26,332 bases of DNA from Candidatus Njordarchaeota archaeon (GTDB lineage Archaea > Asgardarchaeota > Njordarchaeia > Njordarchaeales > Njordarchaeaceae), in contig JAHQWF010000052.1 in assembly GCA_029856055.1 (NCBI GenBank), forward strand, positions 1-26,332, written 5' to 3'. The translations under genes and the position numbers were made by a program. The notes below the pieces were generated by a model that ran no database searches, was not told where the DNA came from, and saw only the letters and a list, made by a program, of their open reading frames with translations. Shown piece after piece: positions 8,268 to 16,322 of the stretch (position 1 is its first letter; each line of letters opens with the position of its first letter).

Positions 8268-9134
8268 TTGGATTTGTTATATTATCCTGGATGCACAGTT
8301 AAGGCCACAGCTATTGAATATGAGAAATCCGCTTTAGGCATACTTAAGGAATTTGGAATTAATGTTATTGAATTGGAACGTTGGATATGCTGCGGTATCT
8401 ATCATGGCTTGACTGTTGATACAGCCTACCAAACAGTTGCTCCTATGAGAAATCTCATTTGGGCTCAGAATCAAGCTGAAAAGCTCTCGATAGATAATAA
8501 TTATCTGCTAACTCTTTGCTCTATGTGTTATAATACGTTAAAATCAGCGCACCTCAGATATATTAATGATGAAAATATAGCCAAAAGAATTAAAGCATTT
8601 TTAAATGATGAATCATTGTATAAGGGAAATATTAAAGTTATTCATTTCATTCAAATCTTAAATGAAATTATTGGGTATGATAAAATAAAGGAAAAATTGG
8701 TGAATCCACTGAAAGGGCTTAAAGTAGTGCCTCTTTATGGATGCATGTTACTTAGGCCAAATGAGATAGCTATTGATAATCCTGAAAATCCTCAAATAAT
8801 GCAGAATTTATTGCATATTCTAGGTGCCGAGACCATAAATTATCCTTATGTTAATCAATGTTGTTTAAGTTATCTAGTTACTAAAAGACCATATTTAGTT
8901 TGGAAGAGAGCTGATGATATAACTAATTCTGCATTAGATAAAGGTGCTAAGTTGATTGTGACAACATGCCCTCTCTGCGCTTACAATCTCACCGAGGGAC
9001 AGAAAAAATCGTTTGGTAGTGTTAAGCTTCCTATATTTTATGAATCTGAATTAATTGCTTACGCTATAGGTAAATATGAATATTTAAAGAAAGATAGATT
9101 GAATATGCTGGAAAACATTTTGAAAGGTGTTTAA
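8268..9134 (+). CDS. hdrB: Heterodisulfide reductase subunit B-like (two CCG domains)
   Basis: HdrB-type proteins reduce disulfides at non-cubane [4Fe-4S] clusters held by the cysteine-rich CCG domain. Both copies of the Cys pattern are complete in this 288-residue protein: Cys9, Cys41-Cys42, Cys84, Cys87 (WICCG and LCSMC) and Cys159, Cys198-Cys199, Cys234, Cys237 (NQCC and TCPLC). The second copy reads CCL instead of the usual CCG. The start is TTG at 8268, seven bases after GGGGTGA, giving MDLLYYPGC, the normal HdrB N-terminus. The frame is open throughout, in contrast to the genes before it. It sits three bases before an FeS protein and a flavoprotein, the arrangement expected of a split thiol:fumarate reductase, in which the CCG module oxidises a thiol or reduces a disulfide. 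Confidence 0.88.
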   Translation: MDLLYYPGCTVKATAIEYEKSALGILKEFGINVIELERWICCGIYHGLTVDTAYQTVAPMRNLIWAQNQAEKLSIDNNYLLTLCSMCYNTLKSAHLRYINDENIAKRIKAFLNDESLYKGNIKVIHFIQILNEIIGYDKIKEKLVNPLKGLKVVPLYGCMLLRPNEIAIDNPENPQIMQNLLHILGAETINYPYVNQCCLSYLVTKRPYLVWKRADDITNSALDKGAKLIVTTCPLCAYNLTEGQKKSFGSVKLPIFYESELIAYAIGKYEYLKKDRLNMLENILKGV

Positions 9135-9137
9135 TAA

Positions 9138-9899
9138 ATGCCCGGCACTGTTGAAACAATTAAAGATACCAAGTTAGTGGAAGGGAAAGCTGTAGAGGGA
9201 GTTTTAGGTGCGGGCAAGAAATTAGTAACTATATATGTAATGGGTAAGTGGTATCAAGTACCAGCCGGATTAACTATAACTAAGGCTTTGGAATATTTAG
9301 GTTACAGGCTGGTTAGAGGTGTAGGATGTAGAGCAGGGTTCTGTGGAGCATGTACAACCTTGTGGGTAAAGAAAAATGATTACAAGCTTTATTCTGGGCT
9401 AGCGTGCCAAACAATGGTGGAAGATGGCATGTACCTTGTTCAAATTCCATTCGTACCTGCAGAAAAAAGGATTTATAACATTGAGGAACTAGAGCCGAAT
9501 GGCTCAGTTGTACTAGCGCTTTATCCAGAGGTTACTAGATGTATTGGTTGTAATGCATGTACTAAAGTATGTCCACAGGAGATCCAGGTCATGGATACGA
9601 TTCAGGAAATTATACGAGGTAATATAGCCAAGGCTGCTAGAATGGCATTTGACTGTATTTCATGTGGTTCTTGTTCACTGAGGTGTCCAGCAGAAATAAA
9701 ACACTTCTATGTATTTCAGTTAGTTAGACGGCTGTATGGTAAATATATTGCTCCTAAGGCAAAACATTTAGAGAAAAGAGTAAAGGAGATTGAAGAAAGA
9801 AAGTACGATGGTGCGCTAGATAGACTAATAAGAGCTGGACCAGATAAGTGGAGGGAACTAGCTGAAAAAGCGCAAAAAGATGAGGAGGTGGAGACCTAA
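9138..9899 (+). CDS. Succinate dehydrogenase/fumarate reductase-type iron-sulfur protein
   Basis: A 253-residue electron-wire subunit. Residues 29-100 form a plant-type [2Fe-2S] ferredoxin domain (Cys64, Cys69, Cys72, Cys90 in GCRAGFCGAC and LACQT). A helical domain follows with two clusters: CIGCNACTKVCP (Cys135, 138, 141, 145) and CISCGSCSLRCP (Cys173, 176, 179, 183). Both look like full [4Fe-4S] sites, as in thiol:fumarate reductase and CoB/CoM-type enzymes; ordinary SdhB has a [3Fe-4S] site as well. The C-terminus is a charged helix (KHLEKRVKEIEER...). ATG 9138 follows AAGGTG, three bases after hdrB; the stop overlaps the flavoprotein start by one base (TAATG). Electrons would pass between the flavoprotein and the HdrB clusters. 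Confidence 0.85.
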   Translation: MPGTVETIKDTKLVEGKAVEGVLGAGKKLVTIYVMGKWYQVPAGLTITKALEYLGYRLVRGVGCRAGFCGACTTLWVKKNDYKLYSGLACQTMVEDGMYLVQIPFVPAEKRIYNIEELEPNGSVVLALYPEVTRCIGCNACTKVCPQEIQVMDTIQEIIRGNIAKAARMAFDCISCGSCSLRCPAEIKHFYVFQLVRRLYGKYIAPKAKHLEKRVKEIEERKYDGALDRLIRAGPDKWRELAEKAQKDEEVET

Positions 9900-11557
9900 T
9901 GAGTGGATATCCCCCTGAATTTAGAGAATCAATAAAAATAATTGAGGAGACGCGTGAAGAGCGATTAAAGATTACGCCTCCGAGGGTTCCACTAGAGGAA
10001 AAAGAAGAATTACTAAGAAAGTTTCATCCCGATTACAAGAAAGAGGCAAAAAGACAAATCAAAATTGGTGCAGGTAAAGGTGAATATGCGCCGCATGAGG
10101 TAGCAAATCTACTAGAAGCGCACTCTTTCCTATATATGAATGCTCTCTCAAATGGAGTAGAGATTGATCTGGAAGACCCAGATTTCGATGTGGATGTTTT
10201 AATCATTGGGGGAGGAGGAGGTGGTGCTACGGCAGCATTATGGGCTCTTTACAATGGAATACCAGCTGATAGAATACTGTTAGCTACAAAATTAAGATTT
10301 GGGGATGCGAATACGAAGATGGCTCAAGGAGGTATACAAGCTGCAGATCGAGAGTATGATAGCCCCATTATACATTTTTTAGACGTTATGCGTGGAGGCC
10401 ACTATACAAATGATCCAGATCTGGTGAGAATCCTGGTTACTAGTGCGCCTTTCATAATTAAGTGGCTAGAGGAATTAGGTGTAATGTTTGATAAAGAGCC
10501 TGATGGAACAATGATAGAAGTTTCTGGTGGAGGTACATCAAGACTAAGAATGCACTCTGCAGGAGACTATACTGGATTAGAGATAATGAGAACTCTGATG
10601 GATGAGGTACTTAATAGAGAGATAAGAGTGCTTGAATTCTCCCCAGCTGTCGAATTACTAACAGATGATGAGGGTAATATTGCAGGAGCAGTTCTAATGA
10701 ATCTTGAAACAGAACAATATCTTGTTGTTAGAGCTAAATCCACAGTGTTAACAACTGGAGGTTTTGGTAGATTACATATACAAGGTTTCCAAACTACGAA
10801 TCACTATGGTGCAACGATGGATGGCGTAGTATTAGCCTATAGAGTAGGGGCAGAAATTAGGGATTTAGATTCCGTGCAATATCACCCTACTGGTGCAGCA
10901 TGGCCGCTTCAAATAGCTGGGCAATTGGTAACAGAAAAAGTGAGGAGCCTGGGAGCTCAATTGGTTAATACTGCTGGAGAAGCTTTTGTTTATCCATTGG
11001 AACCAAGAGATATCGTTGCCGCAGCAATTATAAGAGAATGTGAAGAAAGAAAGAAAGGTGTGATAACACCTGTTGGCACATGTGGGGTATGGCTTGATTC
11101 TCCAATGATCGAGATAATCAGAGGAGAAGGCACGATAGAAAGATACTTACCTGCTATGCTAAGACAATTCAGAAGATTTGGAATTGATATAAGGAAGGAG
11201 CCTATCTTAGTTTATCCAACTCTACACTATCAAAACGGTGGTATCAAGATAAACACAAATGCGCAGGTTTTAGGAAACGGAGGGAGGCCTATCGGTAATT
11301 TATTTGCAGCTGGAGAAGTAACAGGGGGCGTTCATGGAAAGAATAGGTTAATGGGTAATTCACTTCTGGAAATAACTGTATTTGGTAGAATAGCTGGCAT
11401 CAATGCAGCTAAAAATGCTAGGAACACGAATGTAGGAAAGCTAAGTCTCAAACATGTGTATAGATGGGAGGAAATGTTGAAAGAAGCTGGGATAGAAACA
11501 AATGTGGTAGCTCCAATGATTCTTCCTGATTACAAAGGAGATATTAAATTTAGGTAA
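9899..11557 (+). CDS. Fumarate reductase/succinate dehydrogenase-like flavoprotein
   Basis: A 552-residue flavoprotein expected to reduce fumarate or oxidise succinate. A conserved-looking N-terminal extension of about 95 residues comes first, then the FAD loop VLIIGGGGGGATAA (glycines 104-109). Catalytic elements of FrdA/SdhA are present: QYHPTGA, EKVRSLGAQLVN, PRDIVAAAI (the proton-shuttle Arg), LHYQNGGIKI, FAAGEVTGGVHG and KNRLMGNSLLEITVFGR. The residue that carries covalent FAD in classical enzymes (His of RSHT) is Asn here (DANTKMAQGGI), so FAD is probably non-covalent. The C-terminal helical domain is short, which is why the length stays below 600. A GGAGGTGG site sits just before the ATG. 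L-aspartate oxidase is a relative, but FeS and HdrB partners make a thiol:fumarate reductase-like complex likelier. The substrate is inferred. Confidence 0.85.
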   Translation: MSGYPPEFRESIKIIEETREERLKITPPRVPLEEKEELLRKFHPDYKKEAKRQIKIGAGKGEYAPHEVANLLEAHSFLYMNALSNGVEIDLEDPDFDVDVLIIGGGGGGATAALWALYNGIPADRILLATKLRFGDANTKMAQGGIQAADREYDSPIIHFLDVMRGGHYTNDPDLVRILVTSAPFIIKWLEELGVMFDKEPDGTMIEVSGGGTSRLRMHSAGDYTGLEIMRTLMDEVLNREIRVLEFSPAVELLTDDEGNIAGAVLMNLETEQYLVVRAKSTVLTTGGFGRLHIQGFQTTNHYGATMDGVVLAYRVGAEIRDLDSVQYHPTGAAWPLQIAGQLVTEKVRSLGAQLVNTAGEAFVYPLEPRDIVAAAIIRECEERKKGVITPVGTCGVWLDSPMIEIIRGEGTIERYLPAMLRQFRRFGIDIRKEPILVYPTLHYQNGGIKINTNAQVLGNGGRPIGNLFAAGEVTGGVHGKNRLMGNSLLEITVFGRIAGINAAKNARNTNVGKLSLKHVYRWEEMLKEAGIETNVVAPMILPDYKGDIKFR

Positions 11558-11577
11558 AATTTTCTTTTATTTTTTAA
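11558..11577 (+). terminator. Poly-T terminator of the redox operon
   Basis: Just after the flavoprotein stop the plus strand has TTTTCTTTTATTTTTT, a typical archaeal T-tract. It overlaps the stop region of the convergent gene, which ends at 11567; only nine bases separate the two stop codons. Confidence 0.5.
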
Positions 11578-13345
11578 ATATCGAGCTTATAATGAGTCCA
11601 GCTAGCCACTTATCCTTCGCTTTCAAGTACTTCTTTACTAAATTAAGTACTTCATCATATCTACCTAATCTAAAGAGTATTTGTGCTAATAATCTCGCAA
11701 AGTTTGATGATTCCTCTAAGCTATATTTCTCTATGAATTGATTAGCTTCAGCAATTATATCTTCCACTTCATCGCTCCCCTCCTCAGATAGCTTATTTGC
11801 GATCATAAGTTTCATCTCCAATCTAATCTTCTCATCACTAATTTTTTTAATTGCCTCTAGAGCTTCTTTATTTAGTCCTTTTTCTATAACTAATGGTAAC
11901 AATACTCTTATATTTTCAGTTTGATTGGTTTTTGCGAAATATATTAATGCATCTAGAATTAATTTAGGTAGTTCAGGGTCACTTTTGATTCTTACCAGTG
12001 TTTCAGTAAGTTCTATTAAAGATGCTGTGGTTGAATTTTTTATAATATGCTTAGCTTTATTATAATCTTTTTTTCTCCAAGCAATCTCAAATTCTACTGA
12101 GGCTCTTAGATCACACCCTAATCTCTTCATGGTGCAAATGTAATTGAGGATATGTATGGCGTGATCTAACAAGTCTTTTTCAATTAAGATATTTACTATA
12201 TTCTTCAATGTGTTTTGGAATATAGCAGTGATATTTCGGAAATAAGCTGATATCTGAGGATGATAAAATAATATTTGCGATAAACTTAGTTTCTCGTAAT
12301 TCTTATCCTCTTTTTTTACTCTCTCAGCCATCTGTCTAAGGAGTAGAAAACTATCATCGAACCATTTTGTTAGATTATCTATAGCTAATTTACTCAAATT
12401 TATGATTTTGCTAGTATCATCTGGTATTTGCTTAATTAGGTTAGCGTATGATTGAACAGCGATTAATGGGTCTTTGATTCGGAGAATATACCTTTGTGCT
12501 TGATTAAACAATCCACTCTTAGCCAACTCGCTTATTAATTCCAGATAAATTCTCTCGTCTCTCGTTTCAGTAATATATTTATTTAATAATTTATCTAGTT
12601 CTTCTCTTTTATCGCTTTGAAGCAATTTAACTCCGAGAGCTGGTAAGAAAATTATGTATGATCTGATATCTAGTTCATTTTTTATCTTGTCATAGTATTC
12701 TAAACAGTTACTATTCACTTTGCATTTGAGCTTTAATAGATTTGCTAAATGAATGGTTCTTTGGTCTTTTTCTTCATTTACTAGTCTCTGTAAACTTCTT
12801 ATAATTTTCTTAGTTAATACTGTATCTTTCTTCTCCAGAGATATGTTTGCTAGTTCAAATAACCCTAATACTCTATCTTTTTTGTTCTTAATCTTTTTTA
12901 TTTCCTCAAAAGCATCTTGTAAGCTCCCCTCCAGGGCCGCTTTAAGCCAGATTTTTACTCTCATTTCATCTCTGAGCTCTTCCTTAACAATATTTACTAG
13001 ATCTAAACCATCTAATCCTACTTTCTCAACAACTAAATCAACGAAAATTCGCTCATCTAATTTATTAGCCCTAATGAATTCTATAGCTTTTTTATATTTC
13101 TTTTTCTCAATAAGTAAATTCAGGAAATCAGTCGCAATTTCGTCCAGATATCTTATATCTAGCTTGTTAACTTCTTTAAATATTAATTCAAATGCCTCTT
13201 CTTTCAAGATGTCGTATCTTCTTAATATATCTGAATAAATCCTGTATTTTAGATCATACTTAGCAAGTTTTGAAAAAATATTGTCTTCTGGTTCTTCATC
13301 TACTATCTTTATTAATTCTTCATAGATCTCTGGTACATTTGACAA
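11567..13345 (-). CDS. Large alpha-helical repeat protein, function unknown
   Basis: I do not recognise a family. The 592 residues are almost entirely predicted amphipathic helices, rich in Lys, Glu, Leu and Ile, without signal peptide or membrane segment. Helix pairs about 33-40 residues long recur (for example the stretches with EFIRANKLDER, HLANLLKLKCKV, DHAIHILNYICTM and FARLLAQILFRLGRYDE), giving a TPR- or HEAT-like solenoid. Such proteins are mostly scaffolds. The start is TTG at 13345 behind GAGAGGTG. Upstream on the same strand, 84 bases away, is a small unknown gene. It converges on the redox operon, so no functional link to it follows from position. Confidence 0.75.
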   Translation of the reverse strand: MSNVPEIYEELIKIVDEEPEDNIFSKLAKYDLKYRIYSDILRRYDILKEEAFELIFKEVNKLDIRYLDEIATDFLNLLIEKKKYKKAIEFIRANKLDERIFVDLVVEKVGLDGLDLVNIVKEELRDEMRVKIWLKAALEGSLQDAFEEIKKIKNKKDRVLGLFELANISLEKKDTVLTKKIIRSLQRLVNEEKDQRTIHLANLLKLKCKVNSNCLEYYDKIKNELDIRSYIIFLPALGVKLLQSDKREELDKLLNKYITETRDERIYLELISELAKSGLFNQAQRYILRIKDPLIAVQSYANLIKQIPDDTSKIINLSKLAIDNLTKWFDDSFLLLRQMAERVKKEDKNYEKLSLSQILFYHPQISAYFRNITAIFQNTLKNIVNILIEKDLLDHAIHILNYICTMKRLGCDLRASVEFEIAWRKKDYNKAKHIIKNSTTASLIELTETLVRIKSDPELPKLILDALIYFAKTNQTENIRVLLPLVIEKGLNKEALEAIKKISDEKIRLEMKLMIANKLSEEGSDEVEDIIAEANQFIEKYSLEESSNFARLLAQILFRLGRYDEVLNLVKKYLKAKDKWLAGLIISSIFKK

Positions 13346-13429
13346 CTAGAACACCTCTCGACTCTTGAGATAAAAAGGAGTATTTGTTTAAAAATATTAT
13401 ATCTTTATTTGGCTATTAATTTTGGTTGA

Positions 13430-13669
13430 TTATTTTTTTAAGACTAGAATTTTTTCTATTTTTGTTGCTCCATATATGAATAGTTTAAAACGACTAAATG
13501 TCAGTTCTTTGAATCTTTTTTTGCGCGACAATTTATCTAATTTTGCTAGGAATTCCTCAAATGTAATTGGATATATCTCTATGTAGTTATCATTTAAGTT
13601 AATTTCAAAGAATTTATCATCATCACCAAAATTAGTTAAGAGATACAAGGCTTTCTCATATATAGACAT
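13430..13669 (-). CDS. Small hypothetical protein
   Basis: About 79 residues from ATG 13669 (MSIYEKALYLLTNFGDDDKFF), with GGTGTGG upstream; a TTG four codons earlier is also open. It has a mixed acidic N-terminal half and a very basic second half (KLSRKKRFKELTFSRFK, then KIEKILVLKK), with alternating beta-like segments (FFEINLNDNYIEIYPITFEEF). No signal peptide, Cys pairs or known motif. It precedes the helical repeat protein on the same strand and may be co-transcribed. That it is a real gene rests on the start context and on its position between two good genes. Confidence 0.5.
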   Translation of the reverse strand: MSIYEKALYLLTNFGDDDKFFEINLNDNYIEIYPITFEEFLAKLDKLSRKKRFKELTFSRFKLFIYGATKIEKILVLKK

Positions 13670-13785
13670 AACCCACACCAAGAATAAGTTACTGGAGCTT
13701 ATTTAATTATGCAATTTTTGCGCCGGTAGAAATATGTTGACTTAATAAGGTAGATGAAACTACTGTACTAGATTAGTTTGAAATA

Positions 13786-14532
13786 GTGAAGCGTATGGTT
13801 ATACTTGATCTAATTCGAGCAAACTTTTTGTTAACATTACTATATCTTTTGTCGGGGTCAATATCATTGATCTTGGGTTCTCTTTTACTGAAGTATTATA
13901 TTAACAAAAAGAAGTTAGTAGCCAAGTATTTAGGTTTATCAATAATATTCATAGGTTTTGCAATAATATCGTATTTGTACTCATTTTACTACTATTCAAT
14001 TACTAGATTTATTACAAATCAATTAATAAGATTGATTAGTGTTTCAAATCTCTTAATAGCGATTGGCCTATATTTCTTAATAATTTATCTTCATCTAGCG
14101 ATTTACAAGATCATTTCAAATTTAGTTAAAATAATATACGCCATCCCAATTTTATTAATGATATATTTCATAGTATTGAATAATGATATGGATATCCTGA
14201 GGCTATACTTGGGTTACGCGTTTCTACCTGTGATACTCCTATTATTGCTATATGTCTTATTGTTCATGAGACATTCTATGAAAATATTCCTTAATAAGAA
14301 GTTTCTTCCCGAGCTTAGATTCGGTGCCTTGATGCATATAACTGCTATGGCCACAGCTATATTAGCTATTGTTTTTCAAGTTATTGGGAAGATATATCAT
14401 TTTCCATTATTTAGTCAAACAGCAATACTATCATTAATGTTAGCCTTCCTAAGTCTCACATTGTTATACATGCCAACGGCTCTTCCTTCATGGTACATTA
14501 AGATTTCGAAGAAAATAATGAGTAACGAGTGA
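13786..14532 (+). CDS. Seven-helix membrane protein, function unknown
   Basis: A 248-residue polytopic protein with seven hydrophobic segments (approximately 14-36, 48-70, 83-108, 115-131, 140-163, 180-200, 212-232), linked by short basic loops such as YYINKKK and RHSMKIFLNKK. The layout resembles the 7-TM sensory modules that precede kinases or regulators, but no family motif is visible. The start may be GTG 13786 or ATG 13795; neither has a strong ribosome binding site, so the message may be leaderless. The stop overlaps the region of the next gene's start, a zinc-ribbon protein, so the two are probably translated together and may form one signalling or membrane-associated pair. That link is inference. 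Confidence 0.65.
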   Translation: MKRMVILDLIRANFLLTLLYLLSGSISLILGSLLLKYYINKKKLVAKYLGLSIIFIGFAIISYLYSFYYYSITRFITNQLIRLISVSNLLIAIGLYFLIIYLHLAIYKIISNLVKIIYAIPILLMIYFIVLNNDMDILRLYLGYAFLPVILLLLLYVLLFMRHSMKIFLNKKFLPELRFGALMHITAMATAILAIVFQVIGKIYHFPLFSQTAILSLMLAFLSLTLLYMPTALPSWYIKISKKIMSNE

Positions 14533-14543
14533 CGGTGCTTCAA

Positions 14544-15254
14544 ATGCGACGTAGCTTAATTTGCCCGAAGTGTAAGAAGACTCTTTATTACGAGATAGAT
14601 GATAACTCCGCGATGAAATCTGGAGGTTTAATACCTATCACCATTATACATGGCTACCCTGATGCGCATGCTTTGGTTGTATACGTGGATACTAATGGTG
14701 CTAATCGAGGATACGAAGTTATAGAGAATCTTGTAGATCTTCGTTCAAATTTTGATGCCCGTGAAATTCTAAATATAATAGGAGAGAAAAAAATAGCAAA
14801 AATTATAGCTAGCATCGTTGGGGGCTTGACACTATACATTGAAGGAGATCCAGAATCAATCAAATTATTACATATCTTCTTATCAAAGATTCTGAAGAAT
14901 CAATTTTTCAGTCTAGCTGATAACGAGAAACTAGCTGACATCAAGATAAGTATCATAAAGAAAAAGAATAATCCTAAGGTACCTGGTGAGAAATATATAT
15001 TATCGCTTTTGAGGAAAGGAAGAAAGATGTCTGAGAGCGGCTACGTAAACATGCTTAATGTTGAAATAAGTAAGTTAAAAACAAAGATTAGAAAAGTAAT
15101 CGATGTATTAGAGAGACGAAACATATCGAAAACAGAGTTAATGGAAGAGCTGGAAATTAACGATAGGGAGTTTGAATTAATAATTCAATTTATCAAGACT
15201 AAGCGACCAAACCTAATTAAAAATTTGGTTGATAGCTTATTAGACATCTTATGA
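14544..15254 (+). CDS. Zinc-ribbon protein with possible C-terminal winged helix, function unknown
   Basis: About 236 residues from ATG 14544 (GGTG six bases upstream); GTG 14529 is an alternative that would overlap the previous stop. The N-terminus has a CPKC knuckle (SLICPKCKKTLYYEID), of which only one Cys pair is seen. Next comes an alpha/beta domain beginning HGYPDAHALVVYVDTNG, then a coiled, basic stretch, and at the C-terminus ISKTELMEELEINDREFELIIQF, which reads as a helix-turn-helix. It is cytosolic, with no membrane segment. It directly follows the 7-TM gene, so it could be the soluble partner of that membrane protein. I cannot assign a function. Confidence 0.65.
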   Translation: MRRSLICPKCKKTLYYEIDDNSAMKSGGLIPITIIHGYPDAHALVVYVDTNGANRGYEVIENLVDLRSNFDAREILNIIGEKKIAKIIASIVGGLTLYIEGDPESIKLLHIFLSKILKNQFFSLADNEKLADIKISIIKKKNNPKVPGEKYILSLLRKGRKMSESGYVNMLNVEISKLKTKIRKVIDVLERRNISKTELMEELEINDREFELIIQFIKTKRPNLIKNLVDSLLDIL

Positions 15255-15279
15255 ATCGAACATATTTAAGAGATAATGT

Positions 15280-15341
15280 GGAATCATCAGTAGAGAAGCG
15301 GCTTTTCATCATTATCCGAGAACCGTGAGCTCATCATTTCC
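15280..15341 (-). ncRNA. Candidate C/D box guide sRNA
   Basis: In the 187-base gap between two genes the minus strand shows the full archaeal C/D box order: GGAA, box C ATGATGA (15337-15331), a 12-base guide (15330-15319), D'-like CGGA (15318-15315), two bases, box C' ATGATGA (15312-15306), a 15-base guide (15305-15291), box D CTGA (15290-15287), then TGATTCC. GGAA and the final TTCC can pair as a terminal stem. The box C to box D span is 51 bases, the usual size. A TATA box lies about 26 bases upstream of the 5' end. This family directs 2'-O-methylation of rRNA or tRNA. The rule of five predicts targets containing UAGAG (fifth base G) and AGAAC (fifth base C). Actual targets were not established. 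D' differs from CTGA by one base. Confidence 0.62.
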
Positions 15342-15364
15342 TTAAAACACTTCTATAAAGACAA

Positions 15365-15374
15365 ATTTTATAAA
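15365..15374 (-). promoter_or_regulatory. TATA box for the C/D box RNA (may also serve the plus-strand gene)
   Basis: TTTATAAAAT on the minus strand is centred about 26 bases before the predicted 5' end of the guide RNA, the normal archaeal TATA-to-start distance. The motif is nearly symmetric (TTTTATAAAT on plus), so it could also act for the PH-domain gene starting at 15442. Confidence 0.45.
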
Positions 15375-15441
15375 TAATATGCATCTTAAAATTGAATATC
15401 AATTATATTAGTTTAAATACTTAATTTTTTAGGTGCATCAC

Positions 15442-16311
15442 GTGGTAGAATTACTTAAGAATGAAAAAATATTGTTCAGAACAAAACCTCATCCAGTGTC
15501 ATTCTGGCCTCATTATGTATTCTTCCTCTACTACATTGTTGTTAGTATTATTATTATAACCAATGCAGATAGCATTGTAACATGGTTTAATCAGTCACTA
15601 CTTAGTTTTCTAGGTGTTACAGGAGTAGATGTAGTTTTCGTAGCTATTTGGTGGATAGTATTGATAATTCCAGCTCTATTAGTTTCAATAATAAGGATAT
15701 CATGGAGATGGTTAATTACATATGTATTATTAGCTATACTCGGAACATATCTAATGTATAAGTATGGTTTCTCTCCTCTAGATCTTTATTATTCAACTAT
15801 TGCAATAGGTTTTATAGGAGTAAGTCTCACAGATATCTACCGTCGTAGTCATGAATATATACTTACAAACATTAGAATTATTGCAACATTAGGATTTTTA
15901 GGTCTTAAGACGAGAGATGTTTTTTATTCTAAGATAACAGATGTATTTATGCAGCAAGATATGTTGGGTAAGATGTTTAATTATGGTACAATTATACCTA
16001 TAACTCCCGCAGGAATTGGAACAGGGGTGGATGCAGCTAAAGTAGAAGTAGGTGTAGGGGGAGCTAAAAAAGTACCAGCTGGCCCAACCGTGGGTGGAGG
16101 TGTCGCGATCGAAGGTGAAAAGGCTGTTATGGTTCCTAGAGGTAGGTCGTCATTCGTTTTGTATGGGGTACCAAATCCTTCTCAAGTAAGAAAAATAGTG
16201 CTAGAGAATATAGTTGCCAAAGAAGAGGCACCATATTTAGAGAGAACGGTAGAACTATTAGAAAAACTCGTAGAGGATAAGGAGGAAAAAAGAGGGGAAG
16301 AGAAAAAGTAA
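15442..16311 (+). CDS. Membrane protein with bacterial-type PH domain
   Basis: About 289 residues. The N-terminus (ILFRTKPHPVSFWPHYVFFLYY) is the typical lead into the first helix of bPH-domain membrane proteins. Four hydrophobic segments follow up to about residue 130. A cytosolic PH-like domain begins at RRSHEYILTNIRIIATLGFLG, with KTRDVFYSKITDVFMQQDMLGKMFNYGTI as its core. The domain is interrupted by about 45 residues rich in Gly, Val and Ala (TPAGIGTGVDAAKVEVGVGG... MVPRGRS) before the last strand and helix, FVLYGVPNPSQVRKIVLENI. The C-terminus is a charged helix (EKLVEDKEEKRGEEKK). Start chosen at GTG 15442, six bases after AGGTG; GTG 15433 is the alternative. Function of the family in archaea is unclear, probably membrane-associated binding or scaffolding. 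Confidence 0.8.
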   Translation: MVELLKNEKILFRTKPHPVSFWPHYVFFLYYIVVSIIIITNADSIVTWFNQSLLSFLGVTGVDVVFVAIWWIVLIIPALLVSIIRISWRWLITYVLLAILGTYLMYKYGFSPLDLYYSTIAIGFIGVSLTDIYRRSHEYILTNIRIIATLGFLGLKTRDVFYSKITDVFMQQDMLGKMFNYGTIIPITPAGIGTGVDAAKVEVGVGGAKKVPAGPTVGGGVAIEGEKAVMVPRGRSSFVLYGVPNPSQVRKIVLENIVAKEEAPYLERTVELLEKLVEDKEEKRGEEKK

Positions 16312-16322
16312 AATCAATTAAT

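Noticed and set aside
9899..11557. L-aspartate oxidase (NadB) as identity of the flavoprotein
   Set aside because: The family is related and FAD is probably non-covalent, but the fused-operon FeS and HdrB partners point to a fumarate/succinate enzyme.
12753..13238. 161-codon plus-strand ORF inside the helical repeat gene
   Set aside because: Ser/Phe-rich shadow of a Lys/Glu-rich gene on the other strand; no binding site or domain.
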